This document shows, piece after piece, positions 36,134 through 45,300 of a DNA stretch of 64,000 bases; the stretch's first letter is position 1; the number at the start of each line of letters is the position of its first letter. Where the stretch lies: positions 97,849 to 161,848 of the forward strand of contig JAKOZT010000032.1 of the NCBI GenBank assembly GCA_029779845.1. The letters run 5' to 3'. Under the pieces are notes generated by a model. That model searched no databases. It was given only the letters and a program-made list of their open reading frames with translations, and was not told where the DNA came from. The position numbers were made by a program, and so were the translations under genes. The DNA is from Pseudomonadota bacterium (GTDB lineage Bacteria > Pseudomonadota > Gammaproteobacteria > Burkholderiales > Burkholderiaceae_C).

Positions 36134-36537
36134 GGAGGTGCTTCGGAAGAACGGATGATCAGTTCGGCGTAGCCGGTGGCCGGGTCGTGCATGCGCTCGA
36201 AGCGCCGGCCGGGCAGCAGCGCCAGCAGCACCTCGGCGGTGGTGCGCACGCGGCAGCCGTCGAGCACATGGCCGCCGACCACGCGCCCGCTCGCATCGGA
36301 CAGGCTCGCATGCAGGTGCGCGCCGCCCGCGCCCAGCGTGCCGGCGAGGGTGAGGATCTCGGTGTCGGCCTCGATGCGCAGCGCTTCGTTCGCGCCGGCC
36401 AGGCGCAAACAGGCTGGCGCGAGGCTGCCGATGCCCGAGAGCACGAAGGCGGCCTCGTGGCCGTGTGCGCGCAAGGCGGCCAGCAGCGCGGCGCGCAGGT
36501 CGTCGCCGGGGTTCAGTCGCAACGGCAGGGCCAGCAT
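36130..36537 (-). CDS. PPC/DUF296-domain protein
   Basis: 135 residues forming a single PPC (DUF296) domain, the fold found alone in bacteria and fused to AT-hooks in plants. Diagnostic are FVLSGIGSLAPACLRL (near 31-46) and GGAHLHASLSDASGRVVGGHV (seen as GGAHLHASLSD and VVGGHVL, near 71-92), which includes the histidines that can bind zinc. The role of stand-alone bacterial members is unknown. It overlaps the RNase gene downstream and is divergent from thpR. Confidence 0.85.
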   Translation of the reverse strand: MLALPLRLNPGDDLRAALLAALRAHGHEAAFVLSGIGSLAPACLRLAGANEALRIEADTEILTLAGTLGAGGAHLHASLSDASGRVVGGHVLDGCRVRTTAEVLLALLPGRRFERMHDPATGYAELIIRSSEAPP

Positions 36538-36547
36538 GGCGCGAGAC

Positions 36548-36553
36548 TAGCAT
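36548..36553 (+). promoter_or_regulatory. -10-like element 6 bases before the thpR ATG
   Basis: TAGCAT ends 6 bases before the ATG at 36560, implying a leaderless transcript. No Shine-Dalgarno is present. Confidence 0.35.
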
Positions 36554-36559
36554 CGCGCC

Positions 36560-37066
36560 ATGCGCCTGTTCCTTGCGCTCTGGCCGGACGACGATGTGCG
36601 TGCGCGGCTCGTCGCCGCGCAGCGTGGCTGGACGTGGCCGGCGCGCGTGGCGCTCACGCCGCCCGAGCGGCTGCACGTGACGCTGCACTTCCTCGGCGAG
36701 GTGAACGACGCAGCGGCGCGTGCGCTCGCCGTGCGCCTGCCGGCGTGCCCGCCGCTGCGCCTGACGCTGGACCGCAGCGCGCTGTGGCCGCAGGGCATCG
36801 CGGTGCTGGAAGCCGGCGAGCCGCCGTCCGCGCTGCTGGAACTGCATGCCGCGCTGGCCGCCGGACTGCGCGGCCTCGGACTGCGCATCGAAACGCGCCG
36901 CTGGCGCCCGCACGTCACGCTGGCGCGGCATGCCGAAGGCGCGCTGCCTCCCGCCTCGTTCGAGCCCGTCGAGTGGCCGCTGCGCGGCTATGCGCTGGTG
37001 CGCTCGCACGCCGGGCCGCCGCTGCGCTACGAGGTGATCGCGCGCAGCGGCGCGATCAGCGGCTGA
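36560..37066 (+). CDS. thpR: RNA 2',3'-cyclic phosphodiesterase ThpR (LigT)
   Basis: 168 residues of the 2H phosphoesterase superfamily. The two catalytic H-x-T motifs are LHVTLHFLG (near 38-40) and RPHVTLARH (near 119-121). The N-terminus MRLFLALWPD is typical. It opens 2',3'-cyclic phosphates or ligates tRNA halves in vitro; its physiological job is unclear. Its 3' end overlaps the convergent MORN-like gene by 11 bases. Confidence 0.92.
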   Translation: MRLFLALWPDDDVRARLVAAQRGWTWPARVALTPPERLHVTLHFLGEVNDAAARALAVRLPACPPLRLTLDRSALWPQGIAVLEAGEPPSALLELHAALAAGLRGLGLRIETRRWRPHVTLARHAEGALPPASFEPVEWPLRGYALVRSHAGPPLRYEVIARSGAISG

Positions 37067-38237
37067 ACGCCTTGCGCGAGCCGTCCTCGAAGACGGCGTC
37101 GTCGCGCACGACCGCGCCGCTCTCGTCGAGTTCGCGCTCGCGCGTGATGCGGCCGCGCTCGTCGTGGTGGCGCTCGCTGCGCACGCGGCCGGCGTCGTCG
37201 AAGCTGCGGTGGATGCCGACCGGCTGCTGCTCGTAGCGGCCCGCGAGCAGCCAGCGGCCGTCGTGGCTGGGCTGGCCGTTGTCGTGGAAGTGCATCTCGC
37301 GGCGCAGCGTCCTGCCGCCTTCGACCACGTACTCGCTCGCCTCGCGCGGCTGGCCGTTCAGGTACCAGCGCTTCTCGCTGGCCAGCTCGGCGCCGCGCTC
37401 GCTGGGCGTCCAGCGGCGCTCGCGCACCAGCGTGCCGCTGTCGTGGAATTCCTGTTCCAGCGTGGTGACGCGCCGCCGTGTGCTCTCGCCCGGCGCGCCC
37501 TGCCACACCCACTGCGTCTCGCGGCGCTTGACGCCGTCGCGCGCGAAGCTGCGCTCGACGCCGCCCGAAGCGGCTGTCTCGGCGCTGTCGCGCAGCCTGC
37601 CGTCGTCCCAGAACGACTCGCGCCGGCGCGCTTCGCCGCGCTCGAACAGGCGCTTGCCGCTCAGCTCGCCGCGGTCGTTGTAGAGCGACACGGGGACGGG
37701 CGTGCCGCGGTGCCCGCACCACGCCGCGTCGTCGGCGGCCGGCGCGAGCAGCGGCGCGCGCGCGCATTGCAGCGAGCTCAACTGGCCCTTGTCGTTGAAC
37801 TCGGCGATCGCCTGCTCGCGCCCGTCGTCGCCGTGGAAGCTCACGCGTCGCAGCGCGCCGTTGGCATGCCAGCTGCGCGCCAGGCCCACGGTCGTGCCGT
37901 TGCGCAGCGTCTCCTCGCGCAGCAGCGGGTTGGCCGCACCCGGCGTCGCGGCGTATTCGCGCGCGATGCCGTCGCGGTTGCCGCGTTCGTTGACGGCGTG
38001 CTCGCGCTCCAGCACGCCCTTCTTGTAGAAGCGCACCGCGCCGACGAAGCGGCCGTCGCGCAGCTCCTGCTCGCGCTGCAGCACGCCGCTGTCGGCGTCC
38101 TTGCAGCGCATCAGGCCGCTCTTGCCGGCGGTGGTGTGGCCGTTGGCCGGGTCGACGTGCGCGCCGTTCAGCTCGCAGGTCTGGATCGCGTGGGCCGGCA
38201 GCGCGGCGGCCAGCAGCAGGAGGGGCACGAATCGCAT
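37056..38237 (-). CDS. Exported MORN-like (YwqK-type) repeat protein
   Basis: 393 residues. The signal peptide ends PAHAIQ (about 18). The rest is a series of about 20-residue repeats of the form 'G-x-x-R-R-E-x-x-(F/W)-x-x-x-G-x-L', close to the MORN_2 / YwqK antitoxin repeat: for example [46 protein letters not shown] and [11 protein letters not shown]. Two Cys near 19 and 45 may pair. Charged residues dominate. Such repeats usually form extended beta-sheets that bind proteins; no target is known. It sits between thpR (3' overlap) and ftsK (divergent). Confidence 0.75.
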   Translation of the reverse strand: MRFVPLLLLAAALPAHAIQTCELNGAHVDPANGHTTAGKSGLMRCKDADSGVLQREQELRDGRFVGAVRFYKKGVLEREHAVNERGNRDGIAREYAATPGAANPLLREETLRNGTTVGLARSWHANGALRRVSFHGDDGREQAIAEFNDKGQLSSLQCARAPLLAPAADDAAWCGHRGTPVPVSLYNDRGELSGKRLFERGEARRRESFWDDGRLRDSAETAASGGVERSFARDGVKRRETQWVWQGAPGESTRRRVTTLEQEFHDSGTLVRERRWTPSERGAELASEKRWYLNGQPREASEYVVEGGRTLRREMHFHDNGQPSHDGRWLLAGRYEQQPVGIHRSFDDAGRVRSERHHDERGRITRERELDESGAVVRDDAVFEDGSRKAFSR

Positions 38238-38243
38238 GCGGCG

Positions 38244-38249
38244 ATGCTA
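38244..38249 (-). promoter_or_regulatory. -10-like element 6 bases before the MORN-like gene ATG
   Basis: TAGCAT on the minus strand ends 6 bases before the ATG at 38237; probably another leaderless start. Confidence 0.35.
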
Positions 38250-38282
38250 GCCGCCGGATACAAGCCGCAACAGGGCATGCGC

Positions 38283-38288
38283 GACAAT
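38283..38288 (+). promoter_or_regulatory. -10-like element 8 bases before the ftsK ATG
   Basis: GACAAT ends 8 bases before the ATG at 38297, with no Shine-Dalgarno in between. Confidence 0.4.
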
Positions 38289-38296
38289 CCCCGCCC

Positions 38297-40639
38297 ATGA
38301 CGTTTCCTCTCGGATCGCTGCGCGCCGAAGGCGGCGCGGCGGCGGCTTCATCTTCTTCGGCAACCCGCGTCGTGCCGCGCTGGCGCGCGCGTCTCGCGCT
38401 GGGCATCGGCGCGGTGCTGTGGCTGCTGGCGCTGCTCGCGCTGGCCACGCACGACGCGGCCGACCCGGCCTTCACCACCTCGGGCAGCGCCGAGCAGGCG
38501 CGCAACGCCGCCGGCACGCTGGGCGCGCTGTTCTCCGACGGCCTGTACTTCCTGTTCGGCTTCTCGGCCTGGTGGCTGATGCTGGTGAGCCTGCGTGCCT
38601 GGCTGGGCTCGCTCGCGCGGGTGCTGCGCAGCGAGCAGGCGCCGTCGCTGCCCGCCGATCCGCACGAGCCGCCGGCCTGGCTGTTCTGGGTCGGCCTCGT
38701 GGTGCTGCTGGCGGCGAGCTGCGCGCTGGAGAACACGCGGCTGTACCAGTTCGAGGCGCGCGTCGCGGGCGGCCACGCCGGCGGCGTGCTCGGCGTGCTG
38801 CTCGGGCCGGCCAGCCAGAAGCTGCTTGGCTTCGCCGGTTCGGGCGTGCTGTGGATCGCCGCACTGGTGGCGGGCCTCGCGATGTCGCTGCGCTTCTCGT
38901 GGCTGCGCGTCGCCGAGGCGATCGGCGCCTGGCTCGAATCGTTCCGCGAGAAGCGCGCCGAGCGCATCGAGCGCGCCGAAGACATCCGCCTCGGCGAGCG
39001 CGCCTTGCGCGAGCGCGAGGAGGTGGTGGAAGTCGAGCACCATTTGCAGGAAGAGCACCTGCCCATCGTCATCGAGGCGCCGCTGCCGCAGCTGGAGAAA
39101 TCCAAGCGCGTCGCCAAGGAGCGCCAGAAGCCGCTCTTCACCGAACTGGCCGACACCAGGCTGCCGCAGGTCGACCTGCTCGATGCCGCGCCGGGCCGGC
39201 AGGAAAGCGTCGCGCCCGAGACGCTGGAGATGACCTCGCGCCTGATCGAGAAGAAGCTCAAGGACTTCGGCGTTGAGGTGCGCGTGGTGGCGGCCTCGCC
39301 CGGCCCGGTGATCACGCGCTACGAGATCGAGCCGGCCACCGGCGTGAAGGGCGCGCAGATCGTCAACCTCGCGAAGGACCTGGCGCGTTCGCTCTCGCTG
39401 GTGAGCATCCGCGTCGTCGAGACGATTCCCGGCAAGACGACGATGGCGCTGGAGCTGCCCAACGCCAAGCGGCAGATGATCCGCCTGTCCGAGATCCTCG
39501 GCTCGCAGGTCTACAACGACGCCGCCTCGATGCTGACGATGGGCCTGGGCAAGGACATCGTCGGCAACGCGGTGGTGGCCGACCTCGGCAAGATGCCGCA
39601 CTGCCTGGTGGCCGGCACCACCGGCTCGGGCAAGTCGGTGGGCATCAACGCGATGATCCTGAGCCTGCTCTACAAGGCCGAGGCGCGCGACGTGCGCCTG
39701 ATCCTGATCGATCCGAAGATGCTGGAGCTGAGCGTCTACGAAGGCATCCCGCACCTGCTGGCGCCGGTGGTGACGGACATGAAGCAGGCCGGCAACGCGC
39801 TGAACTGGTGCGTCGGCGAGATGGAGCGGCGCTACAAGCTGCTCTCGACGATGCGCGTGCGCAACCTGGCCGGCTACAACAAGAAGATCGAGGAAGCGGC
39901 GGAGAAGGGCGAGAAGATCCCCAACCCCTTCAGCCTGACGCCGGAGCAGCCCGAGCCGCTGGAGCGGCTGCCGCACATCGTCGTCGTGATCGACGAACTG
40001 GCCGACCTGATGATGGTGGTCGGCAAGAAGATCGAGGAGCTGATCGCGCGCCTGGCGCAGAAGGCGCGCGCCTCGGGCATCCACCTGATCCTCGCGACGC
40101 AGCGCCCCAGCGTCGACGTGATCACCGGACTGATCAAGGCCAACATCCCGACGCGATTGAGCTTCCAGGTGTCGAGCAAGATCGACAGCCGCACCATCCT
40201 CGACCAGATGGGCGCCGAGGCGCTGCTCGGCCAGGGCGACATGCTGTACCTCACGCCCGGCGGCGGCATCCCGGTGCGCGTGCACGGCGCCTTCGTCTCG
40301 GACGAGGAAGTGCACCGCGTCGTCGAGTATCTCAAGAGCCAGGGCGAGCCGAACTACATCGAGGGCATCCTCGAAGGCGGCACGCTCGACGGCGAAGGCG
40401 GAGACCTCCTCGCCGGCGAGGGCGGCAACGGCAACGGCGAGAGCGACCCGATGTACGACCAGGCGGTGGCCATCGTGCTGCAGCACAAGCGCGCCTCGAT
40501 CTCGCTGGTGCAGCGCCATCTGCGCATCGGCTACAACCGCGCCGCGCGGCTGCTGGAACAAATGGAGAAATCCGGGCTCGTAAGCGCCATGTCCAGCAAC
40601 GGCAACCGGGACATCATCGTTCCGCAGCGCGACGCATGA
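38297..40639 (+). CDS. ftsK: DNA translocase FtsK
   Basis: 780 residues. It pumps chromosomal DNA at the division septum and activates XerCD. An N-terminal domain with four membrane segments (about 35-195) is followed by a short charged linker, the alpha/beta motor with Walker [11 protein letters not shown] (near 441) and Walker [14 protein letters not shown] (near 562), the [13 protein letters not shown] motif, and a C-terminal winged-helix gamma domain (about 705-775; [21 protein letters not shown]). The linker is shorter than in E. coli, as in most proteobacteria. Its stop overlaps lolA (ATGA). Confidence 0.97.
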   Translation: MTFPLGSLRAEGGAAAASSSSATRVVPRWRARLALGIGAVLWLLALLALATHDAADPAFTTSGSAEQARNAAGTLGALFSDGLYFLFGFSAWWLMLVSLRAWLGSLARVLRSEQAPSLPADPHEPPAWLFWVGLVVLLAASCALENTRLYQFEARVAGGHAGGVLGVLLGPASQKLLGFAGSGVLWIAALVAGLAMSLRFSWLRVAEAIGAWLESFREKRAERIERAEDIRLGERALREREEVVEVEHHLQEEHLPIVIEAPLPQLEKSKRVAKERQKPLFTELADTRLPQVDLLDAAPGRQESVAPETLEMTSRLIEKKLKDFGVEVRVVAASPGPVITRYEIEPATGVKGAQIVNLAKDLARSLSLVSIRVVETIPGKTTMALELPNAKRQMIRLSEILGSQVYNDAASMLTMGLGKDIVGNAVVADLGKMPHCLVAGTTGSGKSVGINAMILSLLYKAEARDVRLILIDPKMLELSVYEGIPHLLAPVVTDMKQAGNALNWCVGEMERRYKLLSTMRVRNLAGYNKKIEEAAEKGEKIPNPFSLTPEQPEPLERLPHIVVVIDELADLMMVVGKKIEELIARLAQKARASGIHLILATQRPSVDVITGLIKANIPTRLSFQVSSKIDSRTILDQMGAEALLGQGDMLYLTPGGGIPVRVHGAFVSDEEVHRVVEYLKSQGEPNYIEGILEGGTLDGEGGDLLAGEGGNGNGESDPMYDQAVAIVLQHKRASISLVQRHLRIGYNRAARLLEQMEKSGLVSAMSSNGNRDIIVPQRDA

Positions 40640-41247
40640 AGTTTCGTATCCCACTGATGCTGCTGCTTTGCGGCGCGGCCTTCGCGGCGCGCGCCGACGC
40701 GGTCGACACGCTGCGCGAGTTCGTGCGCGAGGTGAAGAGCGGCAAGTCGCAGTTCACGCAGACCGTCACTTCGCCCGACGGCGCGAAGAAGAAGACCAGC
40801 AGCGGCAGCTTCGAGTTCGCGCGGCCGAACCGCTTCCGCTTCGCCTACGCCAAGCCCTTCGAGCAGGTGATCGTGGCCGACGGGCAGAAGGTCTGGATCT
40901 ACGACGCCGACCTGAACCAGGTCAGCTCGCGCAAGCTGTCGGCCGCGATCGGCGCGACGCCGGCGGCGCTGCTGGCCGGCGGCAACCTGGAGAAGGACTT
41001 CGAGCTGTCGGCGCTGCCGGCGGCCGACGGGCTCGAATGGGCCGCCGCCAGGCCGAGGGCCAAGGAAGGCAGCTTCGAGTCGCTGAAGATCGGCTTTCGC
41101 GGCAAGGATCTGGCGGCGCTGGAGATCGTCGACAGCTTCGGCCAGCGCTCGCTGCTGCAGTTCAGCCAGTTCAAGGCCAACGCGGCCACGGCCGCCGATG
41201 CCTTCCGGTTCGTCGTGCCCAAGGGCGCCGACGTGGTCGAGCAGTAG
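40636..41247 (+). CDS. lolA: Outer-membrane lipoprotein carrier LolA
   Basis: 203 residues. Periplasmic chaperone carrying lipoproteins from LolCDE to LolB. The signal peptide ends ARADA (about 21). The fold's markers are [16 protein letters not shown] (near 56-71) and [11 protein letters not shown] (near 91). ATG overlaps the ftsK stop, the usual ftsK-lolA order of betaproteobacteria. Family and position agree fully. Confidence 0.96.
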   Translation: MKFRIPLMLLLCGAAFAARADAVDTLREFVREVKSGKSQFTQTVTSPDGAKKKTSSGSFEFARPNRFRFAYAKPFEQVIVADGQKVWIYDADLNQVSSRKLSAAIGATPAALLAGGNLEKDFELSALPAADGLEWAAARPRAKEGSFESLKIGFRGKDLAALEIVDSFGQRSLLQFSQFKANAATAADAFRFVVPKGADVVEQ

Positions 41248-41253
41248 AGCGGC

Positions 41254-41601
41254 CTAGAACGGCTCCCAGTCCTGCGGCAGCGTCGCCGGGTCGTCGACAG
41301 CGCCCGATGGCCGCTCCGGCAAGCGCGCGATGTTGCGCGCGCGGTTCGGGCTGCGGCGTTCCTGGCCGTGCCAGGCGGCCGATTCCGCTGCGCCCGGCGT
41401 CGCATCCAGCACCGCGACGATGCGCGAGGCCTGCAGGCGCAGCTGCATCGCCGCGCGGCGCGCGCGTTCGCGCTCGGCCGGCGCGTCGGTGGTGGAGATC
41501 AGCCAGCGTTCCAGCGCCGGCTCGAGCCCGGCCAGGGCCGAGGCCAGCGCTTCGAGCGCGGCGATCGCATCGCGGGTGGGCTGGGGGCGGGGTTTGTTCA
41601 T
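41254..41601 (-). CDS. Small hypothetical protein between lolA and rarA
   Basis: 115 residues, Ala/Arg/Glu-rich and largely helical, with no signal peptide. A long helix (about 8-70) is followed by a Pro/Arg-rich tail ending LPQDWEPF. No known domain is recognised. It lies antisense to the ftsK-lolA-rarA direction, 6 bases from lolA. The start at 41601 is uncertain; a frame open to 41676 would add 25 residues but would run into the rarA promoter. Codon pattern favours a real gene but with modest certainty. Confidence 0.5.
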   Translation of the reverse strand: MNKPRPQPTRDAIAALEALASALAGLEPALERWLISTTDAPAERERARRAAMQLRLQASRIVAVLDATPGAAESAAWHGQERRSPNRARNIARLPERPSGAVDDPATLPQDWEPF

Positions 41602-41671
41602 CGCAAGGTTCGGGGCATACGCCGGCCTCTTCGTCACTTCGCCCCAGAACTTGAGGCCGGCGGCCGGCTGC

Positions 41672-41677
41672 GACAAT
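41672..41677 (+). promoter_or_regulatory. -10-like element 8 bases before the rarA ATG
   Basis: GACAAT ends 8 bases before the ATG at 41686; same geometry as ftsK and glrK. Confidence 0.4.
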
Positions 41678-41685
41678 CACGCCCG

Positions 41686-43011
41686 ATGTCCACGCTCGAT
41701 CTGCCGCTCGATCCGCCCGCGCCGCCGGCCGCGCCCGCCGATGCGCCGCTGGCCGAGCGGCTGCGCCCGCGCACGCTCGCCGAGGTGATCGGCCAGCAGC
41801 ACCTGCTCGGGCCGGGCAAGCCGCTGCGCGTGGCCTTCGAGACCGGCCGGCTGCACTCGATGATCCTGTGGGGCCCGCCGGGCGTCGGCAAGACTACGCT
41901 GGCGCGGCTGGTGGCGGGCGCCTTCGACGCGCAGTTCATCGCCATCTCGGCGGTGCTCGGCGGCGTGAAGGACATCCGCGAGGCGGTCGAGCGCGCCCAG
42001 GCCGTGCGCGCGCAAGGGCGGCGCACCGTGGTGTTCGTCGACGAAGTGCATCGCTTCAACAAGAGCCAGCAGGACGCCTTCCTGCCGCACGTGGAGTCGG
42101 GGCTGTTCACCTTCATCGGCGCGACCACCGAGAACCCGTCGTTCGAGGTGAACTCGGCGCTGCTGTCGCGCGCCACGGTGCACGTGCTCAAGAGCCTGTC
42201 GGACGACGACCTGCGTGCCTTGATCGAACGCGCCCGCGCGCTGCTTAATGCGCCGCCGCTGGCCGAAGCCGCCACGCTGCGCCTGATCGGCTATGCCGAC
42301 GGCGACGCGCGGCGCCTGCTCAACGCCTACGAGAACCTCGTCGAGATGAACGAGGCGGCCGGCGAGATCGACGAGGCGATGCTGGAGAAGTCGCTCGGCG
42401 AACAGCTGCGCCGCTACGACAAGGGCGGCGAGCAGTTCTACGACACTATCTCGGCGCTGCACAAGGCGGTGCGCGGCAGCGACCCCGACGCGGCGCTGTA
42501 CTGGTTCGTGCGCATGCTCGACGGCGGCGTCGATCCGCGCTACGCGGCGCGCCGCATCGTGCGCATGGCCAGCGAGGACGTCGGCCTGGCCGATCCGCGC
42601 GCGCTGCGCCTGGCGCTCGACGCCGCCGAGACCTACGAGCGCCTCGGTTCGCCCGAAGGCGAGCTGACGCTGGCGCAGGCGGTGGTGTACCTCGCCGTCG
42701 CGCCCAAGAGCAACGCCGTCTACCGCGCCTACAACGCCGCGCGCGCCTTCATCGCGGCCGACGGCACGCGGCCGGTGCCGCTGCACCTGCGCAATGCGCC
42801 GACGAAGCTGATGAAGAGCCTCGACTATGGCCGCGGCTACCGCTACGCCCACGACGAGGAGGGCGGCTTCGCCGCCGGCGAGAGCTACTGGCCCGAGGGC
42901 ATGACGCCGCCGGCCTTCTACCAGCCCGTGGATCGGGGGCTCGAGATCCGCATCGCCGAGAAGCTGGAGGAATTGCGCCGTTTGAACGACGAGGCGAAGA
43001 ATCGTCGGTAG
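41686..43011 (+). CDS. rarA: Replication-associated recombination ATPase RarA (MgsA)
   Basis: 441-residue AAA+ clamp-loader-like ATPase acting at stalled replication forks. Walker A is GPPGVGKTT near 64, Walker B VVFVDEVHRFNKSQQDAFLP near 115, sensor 1 GATTENPSFEVNSALLSR near 144. The C-terminal tetramerisation region has SALHKAVRGSDPDAALYWFVRML and YWPEGM. Length and order are normal. A terminator-like hairpin lies 117 bases downstream. Confidence 0.97.
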   Translation: MSTLDLPLDPPAPPAAPADAPLAERLRPRTLAEVIGQQHLLGPGKPLRVAFETGRLHSMILWGPPGVGKTTLARLVAGAFDAQFIAISAVLGGVKDIREAVERAQAVRAQGRRTVVFVDEVHRFNKSQQDAFLPHVESGLFTFIGATTENPSFEVNSALLSRATVHVLKSLSDDDLRALIERARALLNAPPLAEAATLRLIGYADGDARRLLNAYENLVEMNEAAGEIDEAMLEKSLGEQLRRYDKGGEQFYDTISALHKAVRGSDPDAALYWFVRMLDGGVDPRYAARRIVRMASEDVGLADPRALRLALDAAETYERLGSPEGELTLAQAVVYLAVAPKSNAVYRAYNAARAFIAADGTRPVPLHLRNAPTKLMKSLDYGRGYRYAHDEEGGFAAGESYWPEGMTPPAFYQPVDRGLEIRIAEKLEELRRLNDEAKNRR

Positions 43012-43084
43012 ATGCTCTCCATCATGTTCGGTTCGGAGTGTCGATTTGTGGAAACTCCGTAGGATTCATCTGGTAACGGGGCCC

Positions 43085-43090
43085 TAGAAT
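43085..43090 (+). promoter_or_regulatory. Possible -10 element of a short leader RNA upstream of livH
   Basis: TAGAAT would start a transcript near 43097 that meets the terminator-like hairpin at 43128-43157 after about 60 bases. No good -35 lies 16-18 bases upstream, so the promoter is uncertain. Confidence 0.35.
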
Positions 43091-43127
43091 GCGCCCCCGA
43101 CGCCAGCACCCGTAGGTGAAAGTCACG

Positions 43128-43157
43128 GCCCGACGCAGAGCATGCGGCGGGCTTTTT
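43128..43157 (+). terminator. Strong intrinsic terminator between rarA and livH
   Basis: GCCCG-A-CGCA pairs with TGCG-G-CGGGC (nine pairs, one A-G mismatch) around GAGCA and is followed directly by TTTTT. It ends 101 bases before the livH ATG. It may simply end rarA transcripts, or it may be an attenuator in a livH leader. Confidence 0.75.
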
Positions 43158-43206
43158 GCTAATAGAGTGAAAGCGCCCGGGTGGTGCCACACGCACCGCC
43201 CGCCGA

Positions 43207-43230
43207 GGCCGCCGCCTCTACAAGGCGGCC
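43207..43230 (+). promoter_or_regulatory. Hairpin in the livH leader
   Basis: GGCCGCC (43207-43213) and GGCGGCC (43224-43230) form a perfect 7-base stem around a 10-base loop. It ends 11 bases before the AGGAG of livH. No T-run follows, so it is not a terminator; it could affect translation or RNA stability. Confidence 0.4.
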
Positions 43231-43258
43231 CGATCGACCAAGGCAGGAGATTTCCTCG

Positions 43259-44182
43259 ATGGATACCTTCATCCAGCAGATCATCAATGGTCTGGTGCTC
43301 GGCAGCATGTACGCGCTGGTGGCACTGGGCTACACGATGGTCTACGGCATCATCAACCTGATCAACTTCGCGCACGGCGAGGTGTTGATGGTCGGGGCCC
43401 TCGTCAGCTGGACGATCGTCACCTCGATGGCGGATTCGGGCCTGCCGGGCTGGCTGCTGCTGCTGATCTCGCTGGTGGCGTCCATCGTGGTGTGCGCGGC
43501 GCTGAACTTCACGATCGAGAAGGTCGCCTACCGGCCGCTGCGCAACGCGCCGCGCCTGGCGCCGCTGATCACCGCGATGGGCATGAGCCTCCTGCTGCAG
43601 ACGCTGGCGATGATCATCTGGAAGCCCACGATCAAGAGCTACCCGATCCTGCTGCCCACCGAGCCGATCTTCATCTTCGGCGCGGTGATCAACACGGTGC
43701 AGATCATCATCCTCGTCACCACCGCCGTGGTGCTGGCCGGGCTGATGTACCTCGTCAACTACACCAAGCTGGGACGCGCGATGCGCGCCACCGCCGAGAA
43801 CCCGCGCGTGGCCGGGCTGATGGGCGTGCGCCCCGACATGGTGATCTCGGCCACCTTCATCATCGGCGCCTCGCTGGCGGCGATCGCCGGCGTGATGTGG
43901 GCGGCCAACTACGGCTCGGCCTCGCACACGATGGGCTTCCTGCCGGGCCTGAAGGCCTTCACCGCCGCGGTGTTCGGCGGCATCGGCAACCTCGCCGGCG
44001 CGATGGTCGGCGGCGTGGCGCTGGGCATCATCGAGGCGCTCGGCGCCGGCTACATCGGCGCGCTGACCGGCGGGGTGCTGGGCAGCCACTACCAGGACAT
44101 CTTCGCCTTCATCGTGCTGATCCTCGTGCTGACGCTGCGGCCCTCGGGCCTGCTCGGCGAGCGCGTGGCGGACCGCGCCTGA
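43259..44182 (+). CDS. livH: Branched-chain amino-acid ABC transporter permease LivH
   Basis: 307 residues, about eight membrane helices. First permease of the high-affinity leucine/isoleucine/valine-type importer. Family markers are GLVLGSMYALVALGYTMVYG and NFAHGEVLMVGA near the N-terminus, and the ATPase-contact loop LGRAMRATAENPRVAGLMGV near 177-196. A GCAGGAG lies 9 bases before the ATG. First gene of livHMGF; no periplasmic binding-protein gene accompanies it in the window. Confidence 0.95.
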   Translation: MDTFIQQIINGLVLGSMYALVALGYTMVYGIINLINFAHGEVLMVGALVSWTIVTSMADSGLPGWLLLLISLVASIVVCAALNFTIEKVAYRPLRNAPRLAPLITAMGMSLLLQTLAMIIWKPTIKSYPILLPTEPIFIFGAVINTVQIIILVTTAVVLAGLMYLVNYTKLGRAMRATAENPRVAGLMGVRPDMVISATFIIGASLAAIAGVMWAANYGSASHTMGFLPGLKAFTAAVFGGIGNLAGAMVGGVALGIIEALGAGYIGALTGGVLGSHYQDIFAFIVLILVLTLRPSGLLGERVADRA

Positions 44183-44198
44183 CCCGGGAGCCACCCTC

Positions 44199-45290
44199 AT
44201 GAAGAACAAGCTCGTCGTCATCGTGCTGGCCGGCCTGGCACTGCTGGTCATTCCCTTCATCGCGCAGCAGTTCGGCAACGCCTGGGTGCGCATCATCGAC
44301 ATCGCGCTGCTGTACGTGCTGCTCGCGCTCGGCCTGAACATCGTGGTCGGCTACGCCGGGCTGCTCGACCTCGGCTACGTCGCGTTCTACGCGGTCGGCG
44401 CCTACATGTTCGGTCTCTTGGCCAGCTCGCAGCTGTGGGAGCAGTTCCCCGCCGTCGCGGCGATGTTCCCGGAAGGGCTGCACGCGCCGCTGTGGATCGT
44501 GATCCCCGCCGCCGCCTTCATCGCCGGCGTGGCCGGCGTGCTGCTGGGCGCGCCGACGCTGCGCCTGCGCGGCGACTACCTCGCGATCGTCACGCTCGGC
44601 TTCGGCGAGATCATCCGCGTCTTCCTGAACAACCTCGACCACCCGGTCAACATCACCAACGGCCCGAAGGGCATCGGTCCGATCGACTCGATGCACATCT
44701 TCGGCTTCCAGATGGCCAAGCGCCACGAGCTGTTCGGCTACGACATCCCGCCGGTGGTGAACTACTACTTCCTGTTCCTCTCGCTGGTGCTGATCAGCGT
44801 GCTGATCTGCTACCGCCTGGAGCGCAGCCGCATCGGCCGCGCCTGGATGGCGGTGCGCGAGGACGAGATCGCCGCCAAGGCGATGGGCATCAACACGCGC
44901 AATATGAAGCTGCTCGCCTTCGGCATGGGCGCCACCTTCGGCGGCGTGGCCGGCGTGATGTTCGCGGGCTACCAGTCGTTCATCACGCCCGAGGCCTTCA
45001 GCCTGCAGGAGTCGATCATGATCGTCGCGATGGTGGTGCTCGGCGGCATCGGCCACATCCCCGGCGTGATCGTCGGCGCGCTGCTGCTGGCGGCCTTGCC
45101 CGAGGTGCTGCGCTACGTCGCCGGCCCGCTGCAGGCGGCCACCGACGGGCGGCTCGACGCCTCCATCCTGCGCCAGCTGCTGATCGCCACCGCGATGATC
45201 GTGATCATGCTGCTGCGCCCGCGCGGGCTGTGGCCGCAACCCGAGCACGGCAAGGCCGCACCGACGCCGGCCACCCCGGTGGCCAAGTGA
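44199..45290 (+). CDS. livM: Branched-chain amino-acid ABC transporter permease LivM
   Basis: 363 residues, about ten membrane helices. Second permease of the importer. Typical are LLYVLLALGLNIVVGYAGLLDLG, RLRGDYLAIVTLGFGEI and the ATPase-contact loop SRIGRAWMAVREDEIAAKAMGI (near 208-229, given here in part). It begins 16 bases after livH with a GGGAG ribosome-binding site and runs into livG 10 bases later. Confidence 0.95.
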   Translation: MKNKLVVIVLAGLALLVIPFIAQQFGNAWVRIIDIALLYVLLALGLNIVVGYAGLLDLGYVAFYAVGAYMFGLLASSQLWEQFPAVAAMFPEGLHAPLWIVIPAAAFIAGVAGVLLGAPTLRLRGDYLAIVTLGFGEIIRVFLNNLDHPVNITNGPKGIGPIDSMHIFGFQMAKRHELFGYDIPPVVNYYFLFLSLVLISVLICYRLERSRIGRAWMAVREDEIAAKAMGINTRNMKLLAFGMGATFGGVAGVMFAGYQSFITPEAFSLQESIMIVAMVVLGGIGHIPGVIVGALLLAALPEVLRYVAGPLQAATDGRLDASILRQLLIATAMIVIMLLRPRGLWPQPEHGKAAPTPATPVAK

Positions 45291-45300
45291 GGAGCACGAG

